Shown: in pieces, positions 46,400-54,822 of the stretch
How the letters are laid out: every line of letters begins with the position of its first letter
How positions within the stretch are numbered: position 1 is the stretch's first letter
Notes under the pieces: generated by a model
The model's database searches: none
What the model was told of the DNA's origin: nothing
What the model saw: only the letters and a program-made list of their open reading frames with translations
Translations under genes and position numbers: made by a program
NCBI RefSeq assembly: GCF_026627505.1
Contig: NZ_JAPNLK010000029.1
Span: 24,124-88,123 of the forward strand
Direction: 5' to 3'
Source of the DNA: Streptomyces sp. H27-H5
Lineage (GTDB): Bacteria > Actinomycetota > Actinomycetes > Streptomycetales > Streptomycetaceae
Length of the DNA stretch: 64,000 nt

Positions 46400-46690
46400 A
46401 TGCGTCACTACGAAGTGATGGTCATCCTCGACCCCGATCTCGAGGAGCGCGCTGTCTCCCCGCTGATCGAGAACTTCCTCTCCGTCGTCCGTGAGGGCAA
46501 CGGAAAGGTCGAGAAGGTCGACACCTGGGGCCGTCGTCGTCTCGCTTACGAGATCAAGAAGAAGCCCGAGGGCATCTACTCGGTCATCGACCTTCAGGCC
46601 GAGCCTGCGGTCGTCAAGGAGCTTGACCGACAGATGAACCTGAACGAGTCGGTTCTCCGGACCAAGGTCCTTCGCCCCGAGACCCACTGA
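46400..46690 (+). CDS. rpsF: 30S ribosomal protein S6
   Basis: 96 residues from ATG at 46400, with a near-perfect AAAGGAGGTG ribosome-binding site 9 nt upstream. It begins MRHYEVMVILDPDLEER and has RRLAYEIKKKPEGIYSV, both conserved in S6. It pairs with S18 on the 16S rRNA platform. First gene of the rpsF-ssb-rpsR-rplI operon. Confidence 0.98.
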   Translation: MRHYEVMVILDPDLEERAVSPLIENFLSVVREGNGKVEKVDTWGRRRLAYEIKKKPEGIYSVIDLQAEPAVVKELDRQMNLNESVLRTKVLRPETH

Positions 46691-46761
46691 ACTTCGGTCA
46701 GCGGTAATCGGGACCGAGTAGCACAGCAGCCCAGCAGCAATCCCCGCCGAGAGGTTCATCC

Positions 46762-47361
46762 ATGGCAGGCGAGACCGTCATCACGGTCGTCGGCAATCTC
46801 GTCGACGACCCCGAGCTGCGCTTCACCCCCTCGGGTGCGGCGGTCGCGAAGTTCCGTGTCGCGTCCACTCCCCGCATCTTCGACAAGCAGACCAATGAGT
46901 GGAAGGACGGCGAAGGCCTGTTCCTGACCTGCTCGGTCTGGCGTCAGGCGGCGGAGAACGTCGCCGAGTCCCTTCAGCGGGGCATGCGCGTCATCGTGCA
47001 GGGCCGGCTGAAGCAGCGGTCGTACGAGGACCGTGAGGGTGTCAAGCGCACGGTCTACGAGCTGGACGTCGAGGAAGTCGGCCCCAGCCTGAAGAGCGCC
47101 ACGGCCAAGGTCAACAAGACCAGCGGTCGCGGTGGCCAGGGTGGATACGGCGGCGGCGGTCAGCAGCAGGGTGGCGGCGGTGGCAACTGGGGCGGAGCCC
47201 CCAGTGGCGGCGCGCCGCAGGGCGGCGGAGCTCCCTCCGACGACCCGTGGTCGTCCAGCGCGCCGGCCGGTGGCCAGGCGCAGCAGGGCGGCGGCGGGGG
47301 CGGTTGGGGCGGAAGCTCCGGCGGCTCCGGCGGTGGCTACTCGGACGAGCCGCCCTTCTAG
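46762..47361 (+). CDS. ssb: Single-stranded DNA-binding protein
   Basis: 199 residues. The OB-fold (1-115) starts ETVITVVGNLVDDPELRFTP and has LTCSVWRQAAENV. A long Gly/Gln-rich disordered linker follows, and the tip is DEPPF, the acidic partner-binding C-terminal motif. It coats single-stranded DNA at forks and recruits replication and repair proteins. It is in an operon between rpsF and rpsR, as is common. Confidence 0.98.
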   Translation: MAGETVITVVGNLVDDPELRFTPSGAAVAKFRVASTPRIFDKQTNEWKDGEGLFLTCSVWRQAAENVAESLQRGMRVIVQGRLKQRSYEDREGVKRTVYELDVEEVGPSLKSATAKVNKTSGRGGQGGYGGGGQQQGGGGGNWGGAPSGGAPQGGGAPSDDPWSSSAPAGGQAQQGGGGGGWGGSSGGSGGGYSDEPPF

Positions 47362-47404
47362 GGCAGCTCGAACCCCCACTTCTTGATCACACAGGAGAGA
47401 CACA

Positions 47405-47641
47405 ATGGCGAAGCCGCCTGTGCGCAAGCCTAAGAAGAAGGTCTGCGCGTTCTGCAAGGACAAGACCGTGTACGTGGACTACAAGGACACGAACATGCTG
47501 CGGAAGTTCATTTCCGACCGCGGCAAGATCCGTGCCCGCCGCGTCACCGGCAACTGCACGCAGCACCAGCGTGACGTCGCCACGGCCGTCAAGAACAGCC
47601 GTGAGATGGCGCTGCTGCCCTACACGTCCACCGCGCGATAA
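47405..47641 (+). CDS. rpsR: 30S ribosomal protein S18, zinc-binding form
   Basis: 78 residues from ATG at 47405 (CAGGAGAG upstream). It has KKKVCAFCKDKTVYVDYKD, GKIRARRVTGNCTQHQRD and the C-terminal LLPYTSTAR. The CxxC and CxxH pairs make this the C+ (zinc-containing) paralogue of S18; streptomycetes often carry a zinc-free copy elsewhere under zinc control. It binds S6. Confidence 0.98.
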   Translation: MAKPPVRKPKKKVCAFCKDKTVYVDYKDTNMLRKFISDRGKIRARRVTGNCTQHQRDVATAVKNSREMALLPYTSTAR

Positions 47642-47659
47642 GGAAAGGGTGACCGAACA

Positions 47660-48106
47660 ATGAAGATCATCCTGACCCACGAGGTCAATGGCCTCGGTGC
47701 CGCAGGTGACGTCGTTGACGTCAAGGACGGCTACGCTCGCAACTACCTGATCCCGCGTCGCTTCGCGATCCGCTGGACCAAGGGTGGCGAGCAGGACGTG
47801 GCGCAGATTCGCCGCGCCCGCAAGATCCACGAGATCGCGACCATCGAGCAGGCCAACGAGATCAAGGCCAAGCTCGAAGGCGTGAAGGTCCGTCTGGCCA
47901 CCCGCTCGGGTGACGCCGGCCGTCTCTTCGGTTCCGTCACGCAGTCCGACATCGCCACGGCGATCGAGGCTTCGGGTGGCCCGAAGGTCGACAAGCGCCG
48001 CGTCGAGCTGGGCTCGCCGATCAAGACCCTCGGTTCGTACCAGGTCTCCGTGCGTCTGCACACCGAGGTCCTCGCGAACGTGGGCGTCGAGGTCGTCGCC
48101 GCCTAA
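47660..48106 (+). CDS. rplI: 50S ribosomal protein L9
   Basis: 148 residues, MKIILTHEVNGLGAAGDVVDVKDGYARNYL, read as start plus signature. It has the usual N-terminal rRNA-binding domain, a long connecting helix (IRRARKIHEIATIEQANEI) and a C-terminal domain. Last gene of the operon, 18 nt after rpsR, followed by a strong terminator and three parS sites. Confidence 0.98.
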   Translation: MKIILTHEVNGLGAAGDVVDVKDGYARNYLIPRRFAIRWTKGGEQDVAQIRRARKIHEIATIEQANEIKAKLEGVKVRLATRSGDAGRLFGSVTQSDIATAIEASGGPKVDKRRVELGSPIKTLGSYQVSVRLHTEVLANVGVEVVAA

Positions 48107-48117
48107 GTGCTGCGCAT

Positions 48118-48151
48118 GAAGGGCCGCACCCCCTTGGGGGTGCGGCCCTTC
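48118..48151 (+). terminator. Terminator after rplI
   Basis: A 15-bp stem GAAGGGCCGCACCCC (48118-48132) with its complement at 48137-48151 and a 4-nt loop, 12 nt past the stop. Confidence 0.85.
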
Positions 48152-48211
48152 ATCGTTTCCGGACGTCCACTGTGGCCAATGGCCGGGCGTGGCGGGGGAC
48201 GAGCGGCGCGA

Positions 48212-48227
48212 TGTTTCACGTGAAACG
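48212..48227. promoter_or_regulatory. parS site 8
   Basis: TGTTTCACGTGAAACG, first of a triplet between rplI and the MATE gene. Confidence 0.95.
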
Positions 48228-48238
48228 CGGTGTTTCAC

Positions 48239-48254
48239 GGTTTCACGTGAAACA
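48239..48254. promoter_or_regulatory. parS site 9, preceded by an extra half-site
   Basis: GGTTTCACGTGAAACA, with a TGTTTCACG half-site directly upstream at 48231-48239. Confidence 0.93.
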
Positions 48255-48274
48255 AGCGAAGCGGTGCGTGCTGA

Positions 48275-48290
48275 TGTTTCACGTGAAACA
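48275..48290. promoter_or_regulatory. parS site 10
   Basis: A perfect TGTTTCACGTGAAACA, 41 bp before the MATE stop codon. Confidence 0.97.
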
Positions 48291-48331
48291 CCGTCCATCG
48301 GTGGACCCTGATGGACTCGGCGGCCGGTGGC

Positions 48332-49669
48332 TCAGCGAGTGGCCCCGGCGACCAGCCAGCGGCCCGAGCGGGCGCGGAGCTGGAGCGTCACCATGCGGAC
48401 CAGCATCATCAGGGCCATGGCCCACCAGAGGGCCGTCAGGCCTCCTCCGAGGGCCGGGACGAGGAGAGCGGCCGGGGCGAACACGGCGAGGGTCAGCAGC
48501 ATGGCCCAGGCCAGGTAGCGGCTGTCTCCGGCCCCCATCAGGACTCCGTCCAGGACGAACACGATGCCCGACACCGGCTGGGAGAGCGCCACGACCAGGA
48601 GCGCGGGCATCAGGGCGGACTCGACCGCCGTGTCACCGGTGAACAGGGGGATGAAGACCGGGCGGGCCACGGCGACCAGCAGTCCCAGGACGATGCCCGC
48701 GACGATCCCCCACTGGACCATCCGCCGGCAGACCGCCTTGGCACCCTCGGTGTCCCCGGCTCCCAGGTAGCGGCCGATGATCGCCTGACCGGCGATCGCG
48801 ATGGCGTCCAGGGCGAAGGCGAGCAGGCTCCAGAGGGAGAGCAGGATCTGGTGGGCGGCGACGTCGGCGTCGCCGAGCCGCGCGGCCACGGCGGTGGCGA
48901 TCATCAGGACCGCACGCAGCGACAGCGTGCGGACCAGCAGCGGTACACCTGCCTGCGCGCAGGCTCGGATCCCCGCCGGGTCGGGGCGCAGGGAGGCGCC
49001 GTGCCGACGGGCTCCCCGCACCACCACGACCAGGTAGGCGGCGGCCATGGCGCACTGGGCGATGACCGTGCCCCAGGCGGAGCCGGCGATGCCGAAACCG
49101 GCCCCGTAGACGAGAGCGACGTTCAGGACGCCGTTGAGCGTGAACCCGCCGATGGCGACGTACAGCGGGGTGCGGGTGTCCTGGAGGCCGCGGATGACAC
49201 CGGTGGCGGCCAGCACCATGAGCATCGCGGGAATGCCGAGGGCGGAGATCCGCAGGTAGGTGATCGCGTACGGGGCCGCGTTGTCGGAGGCTCCCAGGAG
49301 GGAGACCAGCCAGGGGGCCGCAGGCAGGACGACGGCGACGACGGCGGCGCCCAGCAGCAGCGCGAGCCAGATGCCGTCCATGCCCTGGCGGATCGCCGCC
49401 GGGAGATCCCCCGCGCCCACCCGGCGGGCGACCGCCGCGGTGGTGGCGTAGGCGAGGAAGACGAAGACGCTCACGGCGGTGGTGAGCAGGGCGGCGGCGA
49501 CGCCCAGACCGGCCAGCTGAGGTGTGCCGAGGTGTCCCACGATGGCGCTGTCGGCCATCAGGAAGAGGGGTTCGGCGACGAGGGCTCCGAACGCGGGGAC
49601 TGCCAAGGCGAGGATCTCGCGGTCGTGTCGTCTCGGCGCAGCCTTCGGCGCTGTGGAGGCCTGTGTCAT
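48332..49669 (-). CDS. MATE-family efflux transporter
   Basis: 445 residues. About 12 hydrophobic segments in two similar halves are visible (ILALAVPAFGALVAEPLFLM, DSAIVGHLGTPQLAGLG; QAIIGRYLGAGDTEGA), as in DinF-type MATE proteins that export drugs or metabolites using an ion gradient. The substrate is unknown. It diverges from dnaB across a region with several DnaA-box-like sequences. Position between rplI and dnaB is shared by other Streptomyces. Confidence 0.93.
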   Translation of the reverse strand: MTQASTAPKAAPRRHDREILALAVPAFGALVAEPLFLMADSAIVGHLGTPQLAGLGVAAALLTTAVSVFVFLAYATTAAVARRVGAGDLPAAIRQGMDGIWLALLLGAAVVAVVLPAAPWLVSLLGASDNAAPYAITYLRISALGIPAMLMVLAATGVIRGLQDTRTPLYVAIGGFTLNGVLNVALVYGAGFGIAGSAWGTVIAQCAMAAAYLVVVVRGARRHGASLRPDPAGIRACAQAGVPLLVRTLSLRAVLMIATAVAARLGDADVAAHQILLSLWSLLAFALDAIAIAGQAIIGRYLGAGDTEGAKAVCRRMVQWGIVAGIVLGLLVAVARPVFIPLFTGDTAVESALMPALLVVALSQPVSGIVFVLDGVLMGAGDSRYLAWAMLLTLAVFAPAALLVPALGGGLTALWWAMALMMLVRMVTLQLRARSGRWLVAGATR

Positions 49670-50104
49670 GTGCTCAATCTAATCTTCCACAGGTAATGGA
49701 TGCAAGGGTCTTTGGATCCTTACCGAAGCGCTGACTTGGGTGTTCTTCCCACCCCATTGGGGGCGATCTTGAGACAGTGGCGAAGAAATTTCTTCCCCAC
49801 GGCTAGATCGGCAAGAAATCGCAGCTCAGAGTGGGTGTGGGGGGTGGTCGGGTGATTTTGTCCACAGCGTCGTCCCCCGGTCCGTACACAGCTTGGAGGC
49901 AGTTACCCACAGCATTGGCGCCGTCGTCCACATCTCATCCACACACCCTGTGGATAACAAGATTGGCTGAGGTCGCTCGCGGCCCTACCGTGGTGCGTTG
50001 CCCCGACGTGCCGACAGCCGATTCGGGTACCCCAAATGTCAGAGCCGTGTCGTAGAAAGAGTGACACGGCGAGGTCCGCGCAGCGGACGGGAGGAGGCGG
50101 CCCG
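49670..50104. promoter_or_regulatory. Upstream region of dnaB with DnaA-box cluster
   Basis: This 435-bp gap has no gene. DnaA-box-like 9-mers are TTGTCCACA (49858-49866, perfect), TTACCCACA (49903-49911), TCGTCCACA (49924-49932), TCATCCACA (49935-49943) and TGTGGATAA (49949-49957, perfect E. coli-type on the other strand). TCTTCCACA (49684-49692) lies near the MATE start. The region must hold both divergent promoters; the GGAGGAGG before dnaB is a strong ribosome-binding site. Confidence 0.7.
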
Positions 50105-51586
50105 GTGAGCATGCCCGAGCCCATGGACGACCCCTGGGCCGACAGCGGTCCAGGTGACCGTCTGCCCGCCCGCTCGCGCCGTAAGGGAGAGGGTCGCGGC
50201 CGCGGGGACGACCAGCAGGACCAGAGCCGCGAGGGAGGCTCCTGGGACGGTGGGGGCGGCGGCTTCGAGCGCGTTCCGCCGCAGGACCTCGACGCCGAGC
50301 AGTCGGTGCTTGGAGGCATGCTGCTCTCGAAGGACGCCATCGCCGACGTGGTCGAGGTCATCAAGGGCCACGATTTCTACCGGCCGTCCCACGAGACCAT
50401 CTACCAGGCCATCCTCGACCTGTACGCGAAGGGCGAACCGGCCGACCCGATCACGGTCGGCGCGGAGCTGACCCGGCGCGGCGAGATCAGCAAGGTCGGC
50501 GGCGCCTCGTACCTGCACACGCTGGTCCAGTCCGTGCCGACGGCGGCCAACGCCGAGTACTACGCCGAGATCGTCCACGAGAGAGCCGTTCTGCGGCGCC
50601 TCGTCGCGGCCGGCACGAAGATCACGCAGATGGGATACGCGGCCGACGGCGATGTGGACGAGATCGTCAACAGCGCCCAGGCCGAGATCTACGCTGTCAC
50701 CGAGCAGCGCACCTCCGAGGACTACCTGCCGCTCGGCGACATCATGGAAGGCGCCCTCGACGAGATCGAGGCGATCGGTTCGCGCAGCGGCCAGATGTCG
50801 GGAGTTCCGACCGGCTTCACCGACCTGGATTCGCTGACCAACGGCCTGCACCCCGGCCAGATGATCGTCATCGCGGCCCGACCCGCCATGGGCAAGTCGA
50901 CGCTCGCGCTGGACTTCGCCCGCGCCTGCTCCATCAAGAGCAACCTGCCGAGCGTCATCTTCTCCCTCGAAATGGGCCGCAACGAGATCGCGATGCGCCT
51001 GCTCTCGGCCGAGGCCCGCGTGGCGCTGCACCACATGCGCTCGGGCACGATGACCGACGACGACTGGACGCGGCTGGCCCGCCGCATGCCGGACGTGTCC
51101 GCCGCGCCGCTGTACATCGACGACTCCCCCAACCTGTCGATGATGGAGATCCGGGCGAAGTGTCGCCGGCTCAAGCAGCGCGCCGACCTGTCGCTCGTGG
51201 TCATCGACTACCTCCAGCTGATGCAATCGGGTGGCTCGCGCCGCCCCGAGAGCCGTCAGCAGGAGGTCTCGGACATGTCCCGAAACCTGAAGCTGCTGGC
51301 CAAGGAGCTCGAGGTGCCGGTCATCGCGCTCTCCCAGCTGAACCGTGGTCCCGAGCAGCGCACCGACAAGAAGCCGATGGTCTCCGACCTGCGTGAATCG
51401 GGCTCGATCGAGCAGGACGCGGACATGGTGATCCTGCTCCACCGCGAGGACGCGTACGAGAAGGAGTCTCCCCGTGCCGGCGAGGCGGACCTGATCGTGG
51501 CGAAGCACCGTAACGGCCCCACCGCCACCATCACCGTGGCCTTCCAGGGTCACTACTCGCGCTTCGTGGACATGGCCAACACGTGA
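50105..51586 (+). CDS. dnaB: Replicative DNA helicase DnaB
   Basis: 493 residues from GTG at 50105 (GGAGGAGG 7 nt upstream; ATG 50111 is an alternative). The N-terminal domain (PPQDLDAEQSVLGGMLLS) and the RecA-like C-terminal domain with Walker A ARPAMGKST, Walker B LVVIDYLQLM, and Arg-finger region ELNRGPEQR-like LSQLNRGPEQR are intact. There is no intein. The hexamer unwinds DNA ahead of the fork; DciA (10938) is its likely loader. A charged, Gly-rich N-terminal extension of about 50 residues precedes the conserved domain. Confidence 0.98.
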   Translation: MSMPEPMDDPWADSGPGDRLPARSRRKGEGRGRGDDQQDQSREGGSWDGGGGGFERVPPQDLDAEQSVLGGMLLSKDAIADVVEVIKGHDFYRPSHETIYQAILDLYAKGEPADPITVGAELTRRGEISKVGGASYLHTLVQSVPTAANAEYYAEIVHERAVLRRLVAAGTKITQMGYAADGDVDEIVNSAQAEIYAVTEQRTSEDYLPLGDIMEGALDEIEAIGSRSGQMSGVPTGFTDLDSLTNGLHPGQMIVIAARPAMGKSTLALDFARACSIKSNLPSVIFSLEMGRNEIAMRLLSAEARVALHHMRSGTMTDDDWTRLARRMPDVSAAPLYIDDSPNLSMMEIRAKCRRLKQRADLSLVVIDYLQLMQSGGSRRPESRQQEVSDMSRNLKLLAKELEVPVIALSQLNRGPEQRTDKKPMVSDLRESGSIEQDADMVILLHREDAYEKESPRAGEADLIVAKHRNGPTATITVAFQGHYSRFVDMANT

Positions 51587-51664
51587 TCCGCAGGGGTGCG
51601 GCGGGCTCGTCCCCGCCGTTCCCCCGGCGTCCCAGCGGACACCTGTCGCCGGTGTCGTCTGCCG

Positions 51665-52450
51665 TCACCGATCCCCGGATGTGCCGGCGACCGCAGGTCC
51701 GCAGCCGGCCGGCAGGCCGGAGACCACCAGGGCGACGGCTGCCTCCGGGGTGTGGGCCTCGCCGATCACGCTCCGGCGGGACGGCGCGTACACCCGGTAC
51801 CGGCCGTCGCTCAGGGGATCGACGTGCGGTACGTCCCGTGAGTACGGAATCCCGACGCACGTCGTGAAGTGCAGGGACCGGTGGCTGGTGAACGGATAGA
51901 GCCGGCGCAACTTCGGTTCGGCGTAAGCGGCCTCGGCGATCCTCAGGGTCGATCGCGCGTAGTAGAACAGGTCTTCCTTTCGCCGCAGACCTTCCAGGAG
52001 CAGGCGCCACCCGACGGCGACGGCGTCGGCGGGGCCGCGTTCGTGTGCCCGTGCCAGTTCGGTGACCGTGACGAACGGGGCCGCCTCGTGGATCTCCCCG
52101 AGCGTCGCGCCGTTTCGCCAACCCTCCAGGGCCAAGGCCATCTCCGCGAGGTCCGGGGTCGAGCCCGAGATCAGTCGAACTCCCCTGCACCACCCACTGA
52201 GGATGAACTGTCGCTCCGCGGAACCCAGCGTGACCCAGCACGTCTCCCGGCCGACGACCTCGCTCGCGACGCCCGCGGATCGCAACGGATCCGATTCCTT
52301 CACCAGGACCGGACCCCAGGGGAGCGCCAGCTCGGCGGCCACCGCCTCCAGCGCTGCGGCGAGGCCGCCGGCGGACATCAGGTCCGGATACGGATCGGGC
52401 TCCATGGGCGACGGCTCGCGGCAGCTCGGGTCGGCAGAGTTCGAAGTCAC
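51665..52450 (-). CDS. DUF6193-family protein
   Basis: 261 residues from GTG at 52450 (ATG at 52405 is an alternative; neither has a clear ribosome-binding site). Recognised by its C-terminal segment with SLHFTTCVGIPYSRDVP, RYRVYAPSRRSVIGEAHTP and LPAGCGPAVAGT. This family is annotated in databases as natural-product-biosynthesis associated, but no biochemical role is established and no biosynthetic cluster is visible here. It converges on dnaB. Confidence 0.75.
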   Translation of the reverse strand: MTSNSADPSCREPSPMEPDPYPDLMSAGGLAAALEAVAAELALPWGPVLVKESDPLRSAGVASEVVGRETCWVTLGSAERQFILSGWCRGVRLISGSTPDLAEMALALEGWRNGATLGEIHEAAPFVTVTELARAHERGPADAVAVGWRLLLEGLRRKEDLFYYARSTLRIAEAAYAEPKLRRLYPFTSHRSLHFTTCVGIPYSRDVPHVDPLSDGRYRVYAPSRRSVIGEAHTPEAAVALVVSGLPAGCGPAVAGTSGDR

Positions 52451-52581
52451 CGCCCGAGTCTCCCGCCGATGCCGAGAGGTTCGCCGTCACTTGGGAATAT
52501 CCACCCGGGAAAATTCCAGATGGGTATGAACCGGGGCAACGTATGATCGCCCGAACTCGTGAACGATGGGAGGTGCGGACG

Positions 52582-53052
52582 GTGAAGCTCGGAGAGGCAC
52601 TGGCGGAACGCGCTGAGGCCACGCGTCGCGTGGAGCAGTTGCGCGCGCGGGTCGTCGGCAACGCGCGGTACCAGGAGGGCGAGACGCCCGCCGAGGACGC
52701 GGCGCGGCTGCTGGCCGAGACCGGCGAGGTACTGGACGCCCTCGAAGCGCTGATCCGGCGGATCAACCGGACCAACGCGGCAGCGGACATGGGACCTGAC
52801 GGAACGATCACCGACGCGCTCGCGCGCCGGGACGTCCTGCGGCTGCGGCACTCGGTGGTCAACGCCGCGGCGGACGCGGCGGCGGGCACGGGCGAACGGG
52901 GATACGGCCGCCAGCTCCGTTCCGAGCTGATGATGCTCTCCGCGCTCCCGGTCGCCGAACTGCGCGGCCGGGCGGACGCCCTGGCCCGGGACATTCGCGA
53001 GCTGGACGTGCGGATCCAGCGGGCGAACTGGGCGGTCGACCTGCTGGACTGA
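52582..53052 (+). CDS. DIP1984-family protein (septicolysin-like)
   Basis: 156 residues from GTG at 52582, with GGGAGG about 9 nt upstream. It is an all-helical, highly charged protein (KLGEALAERAEATRRVEQLR; DIRELDVRIQRANWAVDLLD end) with the family core LIRRINRTNAA. DIP1984 proteins occur in actinobacteria and firmicutes; my recollection is that comparative genomics placed some beside a tRNA-like RNA and RNA-repair genes. A tRNA-shaped sequence begins 18 nt after this stop codon on the same strand, which supports that link. Confidence 0.85.
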   Translation: MKLGEALAERAEATRRVEQLRARVVGNARYQEGETPAEDAARLLAETGEVLDALEALIRRINRTNAAADMGPDGTITDALARRDVLRLRHSVVNAAADAAAGTGERGYGRQLRSELMMLSALPVAELRGRADALARDIRELDVRIQRANWAVDLLD

Positions 53053-53070
53053 GCGGGTCCGGCGAGTGAG

Positions 53071-53184
53071 GGCGATGTGGAGCAGGTAGTCGCTTCGGAG
53101 GCGTGCACACACCGAGGGCCGGCGGTTTTCCGGCCCACGCCTGGCGCGTGGAGAGCAACGCGGGGGTTCGACTCCCCATCGACG
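53071..53184 (+). ncRNA. tRNA-like non-coding RNA downstream of DIP1984
   Basis: Hand folding gives tRNA geometry: acceptor-like helix 53071-53076 with 53178-53183 (five of six pairs), TG at positions 8-9, a D arm (53080-53083 with 53092-53095) whose 8-nt loop contains GGTAG, a long arm replacing the anticodon arm (53100-53105 with 53136-53141, inner stem 53116-53122 with 53130-53136), a variable-region hairpin (53145-53149 with 53158-53162), and a T arm GGGG-TTCGACT-CCCC region (53163-53177). There is no anticodon loop and no CCA. It is too long and irregular for a decoding tRNA. Function unknown. Confidence 0.6.
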
Positions 53185-53428
53185 GCGCAGCTCAGCACCG
53201 CGTACAGGTAATGGTGCACATCGCACGGCACATCACCACGTGCAGATCCGAAGCGGTGAGGGCGGGTTCGGGGTTTTCCACATCGTGGCGGTCGGTCGTG
53301 CGGTCGGTCCTTGCGGTCGGCCGCACGAGCGCCGCGTGACCTACCGGGCGGAAGGTGTGTCGGCCGGTGGAGCGGGAGCACGGGAAATGACGCGCACGCG
53401 GGGCGCATGGCCTGAGAGCCTGAGGATC
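53185..53428 (+). other. Leader between the tRNA-like RNA and the serine hydrolase
   Basis: 244 bases with no recognisable gene. It probably holds the promoter of the downstream gene. TGAGGATC just before the ATG at 53429 may serve as a ribosome-binding site. Confidence 0.4.
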
Positions 53429-54811
53429 ATGGACACTTTTTCCAAAGACCTGGAACTGCTTGCCGCCACCCGACGCGCGCTGAGGCACCGGATCGCCGTC
53501 GCCCAGCGCGACGGGCGCGCCCCCTCGGTCGTGGCGGCCGTCGCTCGGGGTGGTGAGGTGGTCTGGGAGGGGTCTCGTACGAGTGTCGAGGGCCATGGCC
53601 CCGATGGGGACGTGCAGTACCGGATCGGTTCGATCACCAAGACGTTCACCGCCGTGCTGGTGATGCGGCTGCGGGACGAGGGTCTGCTGAGCCTCGGGGA
53701 TCCGGTGGAGAAGTACCTGCCGGGGACGGGTGTCGGCGAGGTGACGGTGCGGCAACTGTTGGCACACACCGCGGGGTTGGCCGCCGAGACACCGGGTGAG
53801 TGGTGGGAGCGGACTCCGGCCGCCCTGCGCCCTGGGCTCTCCGACGTCCTGGGAGAGCGGCCCCTGCTCCACGAGCCCGGCACCCGGTTCCACTACTCGA
53901 ACCCGGGCTACACGCTGCTGGGATCCCTGGTGGAGGCCCTGCGGGGGATGTCGTGGGAGGAGGCGCTCCGGGCCGAGGTGTTGGAGCCGCTCGGGCTGGA
54001 CCGTACGACGGCGGCGCCGAAGGCTCCGCACGCGGGGGGCTGGGCGGTCCATCCGTGGGCGGACGTGATGATGCCCGAACCGTCGGAGGACCTGGGTCTG
54101 ATGGTCTCGGCGGGCCAACTCTGGTCCACGACGCGGGACCTGGCCAGGTTCGCGATGTTCCTCGTGCGGGGTGACGAGCGGGTGCTGAGCAGCGAGTCGC
54201 TGCGGGAGATGCGTACATCGGCCGCCCCGACGGAGGGTGTCGCCGAGCCCGGTTACGGGTTCGGACTCCAGCTGATGGACGGCTCCGGGCGCAGACTCGT
54301 GGGGCACGGGGGGTCGCTGCCCGGCTTCGTCGCGGGGCTGTGGTTGAGCGAGACGGACGACGTGGCGGCGGTGGTGCTGGCCAACTGCACGTCGGGCCTG
54401 TCGGCGACGACGGTGGCCGTGGACCTGGTGGCGATCGTGGCGGAGGCGGAGCCCCGGTTCCCGGAGCCGTGGCGGCCCTTCCGCGAGGCCGATCCGGTGG
54501 CGCTGGACCTCTGCGGCCCCTGGTACTGGGGTACCTCGGCCCAGGTGGTCCGGTTGACCGCCGACGGAATCCTGGAGTTGGCACCGGTCGGGACGACGGG
54601 TCGTACCGCTCGCTTCCGCGCCGAGTCGGACGGGAGCTGGACGGGCCTCAACGGCTATTACGCGGGGGAGACGCTCCGGGCGGTACGTGGGGCGGACGGT
54701 TCCGTGAGCCATCTCGACCTGGGCTCCTTCGTGTTCACGCGGGAGCCGTACGACGCCCAGGCTCCGGTGCCCGGCGGGGTGGACCCGCAGGGTTGGCGAG
54801 GCATCGGCTGA
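53429..54811 (+). CDS. Beta-lactamase/PBP4-like serine hydrolase
   Basis: 460 residues from ATG at 53429. It has the class C/AmpH-like fold: SxxK as SITK in YRIGSITKTFTAVLV, YxN as YSN in FHYSNPGYTLLG, and HGG in LVGHGGSLPGF. A C-terminal lipocalin-like beta domain (GPWYWGTSAQVVRLTADG onward) of about 120 residues follows. No signal peptide is seen, so it is probably cytoplasmic. The substrate may be an ester or amide rather than a beta-lactam. It converges on the winged-helix gene. Confidence 0.92.
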   Translation: MDTFSKDLELLAATRRALRHRIAVAQRDGRAPSVVAAVARGGEVVWEGSRTSVEGHGPDGDVQYRIGSITKTFTAVLVMRLRDEGLLSLGDPVEKYLPGTGVGEVTVRQLLAHTAGLAAETPGEWWERTPAALRPGLSDVLGERPLLHEPGTRFHYSNPGYTLLGSLVEALRGMSWEEALRAEVLEPLGLDRTTAAPKAPHAGGWAVHPWADVMMPEPSEDLGLMVSAGQLWSTTRDLARFAMFLVRGDERVLSSESLREMRTSAAPTEGVAEPGYGFGLQLMDGSGRRLVGHGGSLPGFVAGLWLSETDDVAAVVLANCTSGLSATTVAVDLVAIVAEAEPRFPEPWRPFREADPVALDLCGPWYWGTSAQVVRLTADGILELAPVGTTGRTARFRAESDGSWTGLNGYYAGETLRAVRGADGSVSHLDLGSFVFTREPYDAQAPVPGGVDPQGWRGIG

Positions 54812-54822
54812 GCACCCCGGAC

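Noticed and set aside
53071..53184. A functional decoding tRNA
   Set aside because: The length, mismatched acceptor stem and absence of a 7-nt anticodon loop rule it out; better described as tRNA-like.
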